Assembly: GCA_016508695.1 (NCBI GenBank)
Contig: VNKQ01000010.1
Location: 1,302,001-1,366,000, forward strand
Length of the DNA stretch: 64,000 bases
Direction of reading: 5' to 3'
Origin: Hyphodiscus hymeniophilus
Taxonomy: Eukaryota; Ascomycota; Leotiomycetes; Helotiales; Hyphodiscaceae
The position numbers and the translations under genes were made by a program. Positions 12,619-25,454 of the stretch are shown piece by piece (the first letter of the stretch is position 1; every line of letters starts with the position of its first letter). Under the pieces are notes generated by a model. The model was not told the origin of the DNA and did no database searches. It saw only the letters and a list, made by a program, of their open reading frames with translations.

Positions 12619-14371
12619 AAAAAATACTTTTAGCTTTAAAAAGAGTTTATTAAAAAAATCTTTTAAAGGTATTAAAGTTATAAAGTAATCTTAAAATATA
12701 TAAATATAATAATTACTTTATTTAAAATATAAGATTAAAAATTAGAAAGCTAAAGTTAAGAAACTATTAAAAATAAATTAAAGTAAGCTTAATTAATTTA
12801 AAGGCTATTCTTTTAAAATAAGTCTTTACTTATAAAGTAAACTTAAATAGTTTTATAATTCGCTATAAGTTTTAAATTATTATTTATAATAATCTTTAAA
12901 AAAAAGATTCAATTATTTTTATATATATTATTATACTTACTAGTTACTACTTATTTATTTTAAGTAATTATAATTATTATAACTTACTTCGATCTTAAAA
13001 TTAAATAATATAATATTATTAATACTTTTATTAATACTTTATAAAATAATAAAAGAGTATAAATAATATATTAGCTTTCTTTAAGCTTTAAAGAGATAAG
13101 GTTTTATATAAAGATTAACCGAGCTTTATATAACTTATAAGATTCTCTAGCTTTTTAATATTAAGACTTCTCTTTAATAATTAAGTCTTTTAAGTTAATT
13201 TAAAATAAAGAAGAGTTATACCTCTTTTATAGGGACGGGCTATAATAACTTGCCTCCCAGCTAAAACAACTTAGTTAACCCTACCTATAAGTATATATCT
13301 AGGAAGCTTCCCCCACTATACTAATTTGTATGCGTGCAAGAGCGTGCGATATATACTATTATACTAACTCATTATAATCCGGATCTAACTTATACTCTCT
13401 ATCTTAGATATAACCCTTAAAACAACTTTAACTTCCTATACTACTTGCCTTTATAATATATCTCTTATAATTATTACTACGTCTTTAAGGCAATCGTCTT
13501 TATATATAAAAGAAATCCCCTCTATATAACTCCTCTCCCTTTATATACTTAGTTTATATTAATTAATATATCCTTCTACTATTTGCGCTATTACTAGAGT
13601 AATAGAACTCACTTTATTTAGGCCTAAATAGACTATAAAGACCTGCCCGACTAGTAACCTAGGTCGCTTAAGGATTATAGGGGCTAAAGAGGGGAAAGTT
13701 CGAAGACTAAGAGTAGTCGTTGCGTACTTAATTCCGCAATACGTAATACTCCTTCTAGTATACCGTAGGGTCTACCTTTCTCTCAAATAATAAGGATATA
13801 TTAATATTTAGTAAGGTATATAGTTTAGCCTTGCTTGTATATACAAATTACTATAGCTAAGCAAGGGTATTAAATATACCCCCGAAAAGTTGTTTTAGCC
13901 GAGAGGCAAGTTATTATAGCCCGTCCCCTTTTATAACCTTACTTAATAGATTTTTATAGTCTTTTATAGGTATAAATAATATATTAATTTTATATTATAA
14001 AAAAAATAAGTAAAAAGTATATAACTTTACTAAAAAACTAAAAAAGTTATATAAGCTTTAAGACTTAAGAAATATTTAATAATTCTTAGGTATTTATATA
14101 ATTAAAGATTAAAATAATAAGATAATTTCTTTACTTTATAATACTTATATTAAAAAGATCGCTTAAAAGTTTAATTTAATTAAATAAAAATATTTATTTA
14201 TATTATTCTTAAAAACTAAGTTTATTAAGAACTTAAAAATAATAATACTAAGCTTTATTAAAGTATATTAAGAAAAAGTAAAATTAGTTTTTTATATTAT
14301 AATTATAATTAAAATAAATATTGTCTTTATAATTTCTTAACTCTTTTAATTCTTAATAAACTCTAATATAT
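12619..14371 (+). mobile_element. Copia-type copy E3, first part (5'-truncated), RIP-degraded
   Basis: Plus-sense copy of the copia family that begins inside pol. Positions 12640-13231 and 13928-14371 parallel 18650-19665 of the complete element E4, covering the reverse transcriptase region. It is interrupted by a hAT-type element at 13232-13927 and by the complete copia element E4 at 14372. Its sequence resumes at 22726. The flanking bases ...CTAATATAT and TATATAATATATAAAAG reconstitute the uninterrupted sequence seen at 19660-19685. Confidence 0.75.
13232..13927. mobile_element. hAT-type non-autonomous element (GGGACGGG family), complete, 8-bp TSD
   Basis: A 696 bp element starting GGGACGGGCTATAATAACTT and ending with the inverted complement (...AAGTTATTATAGCCCGTCCC). 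The inverted repeat is about 41 bp and bipartite: two related ~14 bp units (GCTATAATAACTTG and GCTAAAACAACTT) separated by a CCTC-rich spacer. Both flanks carry the 8-bp duplication CTTTTATA. The empty site is visible in other copia copies, for example near 19225 and (reverse complement) near 28926. There is no coding capacity. Eight-base duplications point to the hAT superfamily. Confidence 0.75.
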
Positions 14372-14673
14372 TGTTACAAAATTAAGGCTTAACTAATCTT
14401 GTGGTTATAGAATATCTAATTATACTTGTTAAATATTTAGTTACGTTATATAATTACTTAAGCTTTATTTAAGTACTTATTTCGCTAAGCTTTATAAGAG
14501 TAATTTAATACTTAAAAGAAGACTTATTTCTTTTTCTTCTTTCTTTAGACTAGATAATACTTAATATATACTTATTTAAGTAGTCTTTTCTTATAAACCC
14601 TTTTTTTTTAAAGATTAGACCAATTGACCTTATAACTATATACTGGCCGGAGACAAGGGTTTTTTACGCGATA
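14372..14673 (+). repeat. 5' LTR of copia element E4
   Basis: It matches the LTRs at 22460-22725 (direct), 4067-4332, 11648-12330 and 25455-25719 (inverted). It begins TGTTACAAAATTAAGG, which shows the sense of the element, and ends ...TTTACGCGATA. An extra segment of about 37 bp, richer in G+C (around 14622-14660), follows GATTAGACCAATT and is absent from the other four LTRs. Confidence 0.8.
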
Positions 14674-16239
14674 ATTATAAGCCCGGATCGCGTAATACTT
14701 AAGGATTATTTATTTTAAAAAGTATATTATAATATACTATTATACGAGTAAATTTAAGTATATAGCTTTGCCTACTAGAATAGACGAGCTAACTCTTACT
14801 AACTCTTTAAGAAGAATAATCCTTATATTAAGGTTTTCTTTAATTAGAATAATAACTAATTATTTAATTTATTTTATATATAATTACTTAAAAGCCTTTA
14901 AGTAAAGTATTAACTATTTTATAGTATATTTACCTTATATAATATAGTAATTCTAGTCGATATTTAATTAAAGACCCGATTAGAATAATTAAAATAATAC
15001 TTTTCTTTTTATTATAATATAAGATTATTTAGTATTTTAGAATATATAAATCTAATAGTTCTAAGTACTCTAATATACTCTATACTTTCTCCAAAAGTAA
15101 TAAGATTAGAACAAATAATCGAGGAGCTAAATATAGTCTATTAGCTTAAGTAAATTAAGTTCGATTTTATAAAAGTAATAAAAGTAAAATAAGATTATAT
15201 TAAAATTACAAATCGAATATATAATAAGACCTTAGTAACTTTTAAAGTAATACTCTTTACTTTAGAAAAAGTAAATCCCGGATTAGAATTAGTTATTCTT
15301 TCTAAACTAACTATTATTATTATAATATATAATAATATTTGGGGTCGATACTAAGCTTACTTTAAGTCGGTTATATAAGAGTATAAGAAATAAAATAAAC
15401 GATTATAAAATCTTTTAGTAATCTCTAACTAAGTAAATTTATTTATTAATAAGAAAATACTATAAGTAATTAAGACTAAATTAATACTTAGTAATAATAT
15501 AAGCTTACAATTATTTTTAATTAAACTTAAGAATTATATAGCTCTAATAAAAGGAACCTTTATAGCTATAACTCGATAAACTTATTAAAAAGTCTTAAAA
15601 GAAGGTTAAAAAAGCTTGACTAATTGCTTTAAGTAGTTTTTAAAGTAAGAAAATATATTAATTATTACTTATATATATAAACTTTTAAATATCGAGCTAG
15701 GCTACCTTTTAGTTACTAATTTCTTAAAAGTAATTAAAAGAATACTCTTAAAGTTTGCTTATAATTAAATAAGTCAAGTAATTATAGCTTAAGAAATAAG
15801 AAAAGTAATTATTAATATTAATATCTTAGGATAATTTTTCTTAGCTTACTTATATAAGTAATTATTAGATATAAAATTAATAAAGTCTCGTTTAGTAATA
15901 ATTACTCTTAAAAGTTCTTTAAGATAAAATTAATTATTAAGTCTCTTTAAATATAATTATTTATACCTTTTAAAAAGTAAAAAGTATTTTTAGAAACTAG
16001 AGTCTTATAAATACTTAAAAGTAGCGATTATTAAGATAACTAATTATAAGTTTAAAACTAAGCTTAGTAATTCTAAAAAAAATAAAATTAAAGATCGAGT
16101 AAGAAGCGACTATTAAAAATAGCTAATTAAAAAAAAGAAGTAAAAGTAATACTTTAATAAGATACTAAACTTAAAGAAATAATAGGATAAGTACTTAAAT
16201 AAAGTTAATTATATAATTATTAATTTAGACTTACTTAAA

Positions 16240-19200
16240 AAAGTAGGTTATAAGATTTATTCGACTTTTAATTCTTTAAAGAAACACTTACTTTCTAATA
16301 ATATACTCTTTAATAATTATAGATTAATATATTTAGTTAATATAAAAGACTTACTTAAACCTAATTCCTTTGTTTTTTCGATTAGTAATAATATAATCGA
16401 AGTCGGTTTAAGTACTTTACTAATTATTAGAAGAGGTACTCGAGTAATTAAAAATCTCTTTAATAAGCTAAAAAAACTTTATATATTTAATCTTACTTTT
16501 TCGGATATAATTATAATTAATAGTTTTTATATAAATATTATTTTAAAAGTATAAATACTTAAGGCAAGAGTTTAGTTTTATAGACTTAATTATTTATTAA
16601 GATATAAGAGTATTAATTCTAATATTATTATACTTAATATAAAACGTAAATTTAACTTAATTTTCCTTAAATATAAGTTACTTACCTTTTGTCTAGGTTT
16701 TCTCCTTATAATTCTAATATATATAAGACTAATAATAATATACTTAATAATTAAACGATAACTAAAGAAGTTATTTAAACGATTAAGAGACTACTTAAAA
16801 CCTTAAAGCGATTTAGCTAAGCTTTAGTATTAATAAGTAAAATACTCTAAACTAAAGGTCTTTAAGTTACTTATAAAAGTAGCTAAGAATATAATTATTA
16901 AGAGAATACTAATTATATATTATAAAGCTTATACTCTTATATTAGCTAAAAAGCAAATCTCTCGTTAAGTATTATACTTTAAATTACTAAAACTATTTTA
17001 GAGAATTATTTGGAATCTCTTTAATTTCTTTAGAGTATATAATAATATTAGCTAAATTTTACTAATTAAAGACGAGTTTAGTAGAAAGTACTAGAGATTT
17101 ATACTTATAGAGAAACGCGGGATTATAGTTATAGACTCGATCTCTTATTTTAATATATAAGTAAAACACTAATTTAAACTATCGATTTGTAAGATTAAGA
17201 GTAATTAAGACACTTTAATAATCTCTTCTTTTAGTATAATAGATTTTAAGTAATAGGCTAATATAAAAGGAATCGATATAGAATTAGTATTAGTTTATAC
17301 TTACGAGCCTACTAGTATAATTAAAAAAGCTAAGAGAAATATAATCGAGAAATTAATTAGAATAAGACTTATTACTAATCTCTTAGAAAACCTTTAGCTA
17401 GAGATATATAAAATAGTAATTTACTTATATATTATTCTTCCCTTTAAAGCTTATAAGTAATACTTACTAAATAAAGTCTTATACTTATAATTTTAAAACT
17501 ACTTTAAGTAATATAATTAAGCGCTTATATAATAAGTAATAATTAATCTTAAACTTAATTAGAATAAGATTTATACTTATAATACTCGAGTATACGCTTT
17601 AAAAAAAGAATAATAAAAAGGTAAAAACAAAAGAATATTTAAAGTACTTTCTTAAGTATATATTAAATACTTAGTTAAATATATCGTATTTAATATATAT
17701 AAGATTTAAGTACTTTAACTTAGAAAAGTAATTATTATAAGAGACGTAACCTTTAATAAAATTAAATTTTATATTCTTAATTAAGAGATATAAAAGTAAT
17801 AGCCCTTAATAAGTACTAAAGCTATTATTTCTCTAATCGAAGAGTATAGAATTTAAAATATTATTAATAAAATTATTAAATATCTTTTTATAAATAAGAT
17901 ACTCTCTTTTAAAAGAGAAGTTATAACTATACTAAAAGATCTTATATATAAGATTTTAAGGGGTAAGCTTCCGAGTAAAAACGATAAGAGTTAGAACTTA
18001 GGGGTAAGTAAAGAAATTAGACTTTTAACTCTTAAATAAATACTTAAGCTAATAAACTTATAAATAAGAATTAAAAGGAGTAATAATAATTATTTATTTG
18101 AAAGAATACTTATAGTTAATAATTATATTAATAGCGAGTTAAATAAGAGTATAATTACTTAAAAATTAGCTTAGTTATTAAACGAGTACTTAAGTATAAG
18201 TAAACGATTAATCCCTTAAGTAATTATATATTAATTTAAAGAATTACTTAGCTTAGCGTAAAGCGAATTTAGCTCTAGTAATTATAAAATAGCTATAAGT
18301 AATAGTCTTTTAGTAATAGAAAGTAGTCTTTTAGGTAATACCCTAATAATAAGAGTCTTAAATTATAAAATATACTAATCGAGTAAATTAAAACAATAAG
18401 TATAGAAAAATTAATAGTCTAAGTTATAAATTATCTTTAAAGAAGATTTAGATAAAAATAAACTAAGTATATTATATATTACTTCGATATATACCTCGAT
18501 TTTAAAATTAAGCTAAGAGTAATATAATAAGTTTTTATTAACGTTTTAAAAGGACTTAAGCTATAAAGAATAAGTCTAAATAGTATATATAATAATCTTT
18601 ACTTTTATTTTAATAAATAATACTTCGAGAAGAAAAATACTTCTAGCTTTAAAAAGAGTTTACTAAAAAGATCTTTTAAAAGTACTAAAGTTATAAAGCG
18701 ATCTCGAGATATATTAATTTAATAATTACTTTATTTAAGATATAAAATTAGAAATTAAAAATTTAAAGCTAAAAAACTATTAAAGATAAATTAAAGTAAG
18801 CTTAATTAATTTAAAAGCTATTTCTCTAAAATAAGTCTTTACTTATAAAATAGACTTAAACGGTTTTATAATTTATTATAAGTCTCGGATTATTATTTAT
18901 AATAATTTTTAAAAAGAAAATTTAATTATTTTTATATATATTATTATACTTATTACTCGTTTATTTTAAGTAATTATAATTATTATAGTTTATTTCGATC
19001 TCGAAATTAAGTAATATAACGTTATTAATACTTTTATTAATACTTTATAAAATAATAAAAGAGTATAAGTAATATACTAGCTTTCTTTAGGCTTTAAGAA
19101 GGTAAGGTTTTATATAGAGATCGACCGAGCTTTATATAGCTTATAAGGCTCTCTAGTTCTTTAATATTAAGACTTCTCTTTAATAATTAAGTCTCTTAGG

Positions 19201-20230
19201 TTAATTTAAAGTAAAAAAGAATTATATCTTTTTTATAACCTTACTCGATAAATCTTTATAATCTTTTATATAGATAATATACTAATTTTATATTATAAAA
19301 GAAATAAGTAAAAGGTATATAAGTTTATTAAGAAGTTAAAGAAGTTATATAAGCTTTAGGATTTAAGAGATATTTAATAGTTCTTAAGTATTTATATAAT
19401 TAGAAATTAAAATAATAAGACAATCTCTTTACTTTATAATACTTATATTAAAAAGATTACTCGAAAGTTTAATTTAGTTAAATAAAAATATCTATTTATA
19501 TTACTCTTAAGAACTAAGCTTATTAAAAACCTAAAGATAATAATACCGAGTTTTATTAAAATATATTAAGAAAAAGTAAGATTAGTTTTTTATATTATAA
19601 TTATAATTAAAGTAAACGTTATCTTTATAACCTTTTAACTCTTTTAATTCTTAATAAACCTTAGTATATAATATATAAAAGTAATTAATTAAGTAATTAG
19701 ATATCTTTAAAAATCTTATTATCTTGTTATTTAATATAAAGGAAGCTTAAAAAGCTAGTTACTAATTATATTAAACGTATTATTTATAAATAATATTAAA
19801 ACTCGGTAATTATCTGATAAGGATATAATATTCTTATTTAGAGGACTTATTACTTAAAAAGTAACTCGATAGTCGATAGTATTAACGTTTATTACTTAAG
19901 TAAAGCTTTTAGGAGTAGAGTATATAGCTAAGGAAATAATAGTATTATAATAATTTTTTAAAGAGATTAAACTCTCGCTTAAAGACTCTTAAACAATCTT
20001 TTATAATAATTAATAAATAATTAAACTAATTGTAAAAGAGAATAAGAGAATTATAATTAAGTTATAATATATAGATATTCAAAATATATAGCTTCGCTAA
20101 GAGTATAAATTTAAAACGTTTAAAGTAATATACTTACTAATTAATAAAATACTAGTAGATAAGCTTATTAAAAATCTCCCTAGATATAAGTTTAAGTATT
20201 TCTAAGCTTTATTAAATTTATAAGATATAT
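16240..20230 (+). pseudogene. Copia pol remnant (protease, integrase, RT, RNase H), many stops
   Basis: Despite mutation the frames read as copia pol. At 17692-17769 the integrase end reads NIYKI*VL*LRKVII followed by IRDVTFNK, the family motif with Trp and Gln replaced by stops. At about 19345-19500 the reverse transcriptase reads DLRDI**FLSIYII then NTYIKKITRKF, matching the usual D-L-G-D-I-K-W-F-L-G-I block. At about 19830-19930 RNase H reads LFRGLIT*K then SIVLTFIT, with the end at DNQQTIRL-like sequence before 20230. Stops fall at Gln and Trp codons, which identifies RIP. It cannot encode a working polyprotein. Confidence 0.8.
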
Positions 20231-20279
20231 ATAAAAAGATTAAAGATTTTAAAAAGGTATAAGATTTAAAGTATTAATT

Positions 20280-22450
20280 ATATAGAAGTATCGATTAATT
20301 AGCGCCTAGTAAGTAAATATTAAACGGATCTCTAAGGATTAGATTAAGTATTTAATTAATATAATTAAGGATTAGAGATTAGTAATTAAATATCTTTTAG
20401 ATATTAATAGAATTTATTAAGATTCTAGCTAGACATTATTAGAATTAGATAAATTAATAATATATTTAGTAGGATACTAATAGGACTATTATAAAATTTT
20501 ATATAAATACTAATAAAATTAACTAAAAGAATTAAGTAGAGTTTTTTATATTTTAAAGCTATAATATAATAAGATAATATAATTAATAATTATATATTTT
20601 ATTTTATAAGTTATTTATTTTATAGTTAAGGGAATTTAGTAGATTAATACTTATTTAGATATTATTACTAAGTTACTCTAATATAAGAAAAGAAAACGAA
20701 AATATATTATAAAAGATTACTTAGTATTTTCCTTAGATTACTAATAGATTATTTACTACCTTAACTACTTAGACTACGTATAGTATTTATATAGGTAGTA
20801 AAGGCTTGAGTAAGTATTATCTACTTACTAGTCTTTAAACTAATAGAACTAAAAGAAAGAGTTCTAATATAACAAGAAGTAAGACCTTAATTGTTATTAT
20901 TATCCTTATATTAATAAGTACTAATTTCTAAAGTACGATTAATAGGATTAATAAAATTACTAATCTTTAATATAATTTAAATAGTAATCTTTAATTACTT
21001 TATTTTTTATATAAGGATTAATATTAATTAAACAAAAACTTTATATTTAATATACTTTTTAATTAAAACTTTAACTAGCTTCCCGATAATAATACTTAAT
21101 ATTAAATAGCTAAGTATATAAAAGAATACTAATAGGGATTAAAACGTAAGAGTATATATAATATTAATAATATTAATTATTATATAATATAATAGAATTC
21201 TTAAAGTAATAATTATTAGATTTTCTAGTTATTAAAAAAGATAAATAATTAAAGTAAGGCTAATCTCGCTAAGTATTAAGACTATAAGTAAGACTACGAG
21301 AATAACGAGAAAGAGTATCCGAAATATAATTGTCTAAAATATAATCGTTTAGAATAAAAAAATAAAGACTAAGGCAAGTAATTTAATTATATAAGTAGCG
21401 AATAAGACTATTATTCGGACGAGTAGTAAGAATAAGAGTTAATATAAGTAATAAGTGTAAAAGCTAGTAATAGTAATTATATAACTTAATAAGAGATAAG
21501 ATTAGATTATTTTTATCTTCTTTATTTTTATCTTCTCGAGCTTTATCTTCTTTATTTTCTTTTTCTTTATTATTATTATTATTATTATTGCGATTATTAT
21601 TATCGCGGCGATTATTAGTAAGAAGAGAGGGAGATTAAAAGGGATTATTAGATTCGGTAGTAAAAGGATTAATAAGTATCTCTACTTACTCTTCTTTAAA
21701 GCCCTACTTAATAAAGAAATTAATTATACTAATTATCGAATATAAAGTAATAATTAAATAAAGCTTAGGAATTAAACTTAGAATTTAGATAAAAGTAATT
21801 GATTACTTAAGCTTTTACTCGTATTATTACTTAAAGTATTACTTATATTAATAATTAATAAAAAGATAAAAGAGCTATTAATAAAATAATAATAATATAC
21901 TATTATAATAGTATTAAAAGTTAACGTTATTATTTATTATTATTATTAAAAGTTAAAAGGTCGCGAGATTGCGATTTCATACTTATAGCCTAATTAGTTA
22001 CGCGCTTACTAGTATAGTTAAAAGCGTATTAAGTCATTAGATTAATTAAGGTAATTATAGAGATTAGATAATATATAAAGTTTGCGCTATTTGTATTATT
22101 TGTATTATTTATATTATTTATAAAGCTAAAAGATAAAAGAGATATTAGTTAAAACTAATTATAATACTAGTTATTACTAAGTATAAGATCTTTAATTAAA
22201 TTAATTATATTAAGTAATTAAACAAAGCAAACGCTAATATTTATAAATCGAAATCTATATATATATAAAGTATAGGGAACTTACTTATAAGCTATATAAG
22301 TAAATATATGCTATATCTTATAATTAACTTCGAATATAAGTATATATTTTAATATATTAAATTAAAGCTATTTAAGGAATATAAGGGATTAGGAATTATA
22401 AAATAATAATTGTTATAAAATAAAAGGTCTTTAGACTTCTTTATAATAAC
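20280..22450 (-). other. Extra 3' region of the copia family with antisense coding-like signal
   Basis: Between the RNase H end and the polypurine tract, E4 carries about 2.2 kb not expected of a minimal copia element; the same region is present in E2 (4333-6300) and E5 (25720-28200). Read antisense, one frame is dominated by polar residues, contains a Lys/Asp/Glu-rich block after TAA/AAT runs, and a 9-residue tandem repeat (DYIPDTLD-type, 27 bp, two to three units depending on the copy). Its stops fall where CAA/CAG codons would be. This suggests a decayed antisense ORF or an unrelated cargo segment. No protein family is recognised. Confidence 0.3.
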
Positions 22451-22459
22451 TAGGGGGTA

Positions 22460-22725
22460 TATTATAAAATTAAGGCTTAATTAATCTTATAATTATAAAA
22501 TATCTAATTATACTTGTTAAATATTTAGTTATATTATATAATTACCTAAGCTTTATTTAAGTACTTATTTCGCTAAGTTCTATAAGAGTAATTTAATACT
22601 TAAGAGAAGACTTACTTCTTTTTCTTTTTTTTTTAGACTAGATAATACTTAATATATACTTATTTAAGTAGTCTTTTCTTATAAACCCTTTCTTCTTAAA
22701 GATTAGACCGATTATTTACGCGATA
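22460..22725 (+). repeat. 3' LTR of copia element E4
   Basis: It is a direct copy of 14372-14673 without the ~37 bp extra segment. The start is TATTATAAAATTAAGG (TG and AC changed to TA and AT) and the end TTTACGCGATA, followed by the TATAT target duplication and the resumed copy E3. Confidence 0.8.
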
Positions 22726-25454
22726 TATATAATATATAAAAGTAATTAATTAAGTAACTAAATATTTTTAAAAAACTTATTATTTTATTATTTAATATAA
22801 AAGAAGCTTAAAAAGTTAATTACTAATTATATTAGATATATTATTTATAAACGATATTAAAACTTAGCGATTATTTTATAAGTATATAATATTCTTATTT
22901 AAAGGACTTATTACTTAAAAAGTAATTTAATAATTAATAGTATTAACGTTTATTACTTAAGTAAAACTCTTAAGAGTAAAGTATATAATTAAGGAAATAA
23001 TAATATTATAACGATTTTTTAAAAAAATTAAACTTTTACTTAAAGACTCTTAAATAATCTTTTATAATAATTAATAAATAATTAAACTAATTATAAGGGA
23101 AAATAAGAGAATTATAACTAAGCTATAATATATAAATATTTAAAATATATAGCTTTATTAAAAGTATAAATTTAAAACGTTTAAAGTAATATACTTACTA
23201 ACTAGTAAAATACTAGTAAATAAGCTTACTAAAAATATCTTTAAATATAAGTTTAAGTATTTCTAAGCTTTATTAAATTTATAAGATATATATAAAAAAA
23301 TTAAAGATCTTAAGAAAGTATAAGATTTAAAGTATTAATTATATAAAAGTATTAATTAATTAGCGTTTAATAAGTAAATATTAAATAAATCTCTAAGGAT
23401 TAGACTAGGCATTTAATTAAAATAATAAAAGATTAGAAATTAGTAATTAGATATCTTTTAAATATTAATAAATTCTATTAGGATTTTAGCTAGATATTAC
23501 TAGAATTAAATAGATTCTATTAAGATTTTAGCTAGATATTACTAGGATTAAATAAATTCTATTAAGATTCTAATTAGATATTACTAGGATTAGTTAAATT
23601 AATAGAATATTTAATAGAATACTAGTAAGACTATTATAGAATTTTATATAAATATTAATAGGATTAACTAAAAGGGCTAAGTAGAGTTTTTTATATTATA
23701 AAGCTATAATATAATAAGATAATATAATTAATAATTATATATTATATTTTATAAGTTATTTATTTTATAATTAAGGAACTTTAATAAATTAATACTTATT
23801 TAGGTATTATTACTAAGTTACTCTAATATAAAAAAAAGAAAAACGAAAATATATTATAAAAGATTACTTAGTATTTCTTTAAATTATTAGTAGATTATTC
23901 GCTACCTTAACTACTTAGATTATATATAGTATTTATATAAGTAATAAAAGTATAAGTAAGTATTTCTTACTTACTAGTCTTCAAATTAATAAAACTAAAA
24001 AGAAGAGAACTAATATATCGAAAAGTAAGACTCTAGTTATTATTATTATCTTTATATTAACGAGTATTAATTCCCGAAATATAATTAATAAGATTAATAA
24101 TATTACTAACCTTTAGTATAGTTTAAATAGTAATCTTTAATTACTTTATTTTTTATATAAAGATTAATATTAATTAATTAAACTTAATATTTAATATACT
24201 TTTTAATTAAAACTCTAATTAGCTTTTTAATAAGAATACTTATTATAAAATAGCTAAGTATATAAAAGAATATTAATAAAGATTAAAATATAAGAGTATA
24301 TATAATATTAATAATACTAATTATTATATAATATAATAGAATTCTTAAAGTAATAATTATTAAATTTTTTAATTATTAAAAAAAATAAATAACTAAAGTA
24401 AAGCTAATCTTACTAAGTATTAAGACTATAAGTAAGACTATAAGAATAATAAGAAGAAGTATCTAAAATATAATTATTTAAAATAAAAGAATAAAAACTA
24501 AGGCAAGTAATTTAATTATATAAGTAGCAAATAAGATTATTATTTAAACGAGTAATAAGAATAAGAATTAATATAAGTAATAAGCGTAAAAGCTAATAAT
24601 AGCGATTATATAACTTAATAAAAGATAAAATTAAATTATCTTTATCTTTTTTTTCTTTATTTTCTTTAGCTTTATTTTTCTTATCTTTTTCTTTTTTATT
24701 ATTATTATTATTATTATTATAATTATTAGTAAGAAAAGAGAGAGATTAAAGGAAATCGTTAGATTTAATAATAAAAGGATTAATAAGTATCTTTACTTAA
24801 AGCTCTTTATTAAAGCCCTATATATTAAAAAAGTTAGTTATATTAATTATCGAAATATAAAATATTAATTAAATAAAGTATAAGAATTAAACCCTAAATT
24901 TAAATAAAAATAATTAATTACTCGTATTATTACTTATATTATTACTTATATTAATAATTAATAAGAAGATAAAAGAGCTATTAATAAAATAATAATAATA
25001 TATTATTATAATAGTAATTAAAGTTATTATTATTATTTATTATTATTATTAAAGGTTAAAAATCGCGAGATTACCTAGTACGATTTTATACTTATAGCCT
25101 AATTAGCTACGCGCTTACTAATATAATTAAAAGTATATTAAGTTACTAGATTAATTAAAGTAATTATAAAGATTAAATAATATATAAAGTTTATATTATT
25201 TATATTATTTATATTATTTGTATTATTTATATTATTTGTAAGGCTAAGAGATAAAAGAGATATTAGTTAGAGCTAATTATAATATTAGTTAGAGCTAATT
25301 ATAATATTAGTTAGAGCTAATTATAATATTAGTTAGAGCTAATTATAATATTAGTTACTATTAAGTATAAGATTTCTAATTAGATTAATTACTACTTTAA
25401 GTAGTTAAACAAAATAAACGCTAATATTTATAACTCGAAATTTATATATATATA
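22726..25454 (+). mobile_element. Copia-type copy E3, second part (RNase H and 3' region), RIP-degraded
   Basis: It continues copy E3 after the E4 insertion and parallels 19665-22270: the RNase H remnant (22800-23260), then the long 3' region with AT trinucleotide runs (24690-24725). It also has a four-fold tandem repeat of about 24 bp (TTAGTTAGAGCTAATTATAA, 25264-25365). It lacks a 3' LTR because the minus-sense copy E5 starts at 25455 within it. Confidence 0.7.

Larger units (their letters stand above)
14372..22725 (+). mobile_element. Complete Ty1/copia LTR retrotransposon E4, RIP-degraded, TATAT TSD
   Basis: An 8354 bp element between LTRs 14372-14673 (302 bp, starts TGTTACAAAATTAAGG) and 22460-22725 (266 bp, start mutated to TATTAT). 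A purine-rich tract ACTAGGGGGTA lies immediately before the 3' LTR. TATAT flanks both sides, and the interrupted sequence (copy E3) rejoins to match 19660-19685. Protein order is copia-type: gag region ~14690-16200, protease ~16240-16550, integrase to ~17770, reverse transcriptase ~18500-19560, RNase H ~19780-20230. A further ~2.2 kb follows before the polypurine tract. The 5' LTR contains about 37 bp absent from the other LTRs. Confidence 0.85.

Noticed and set aside
25264..25365. CRISPR-like array
   Set aside because: Units are contiguous with no spacers, in a eukaryotic transposon; a plain tandem repeat.
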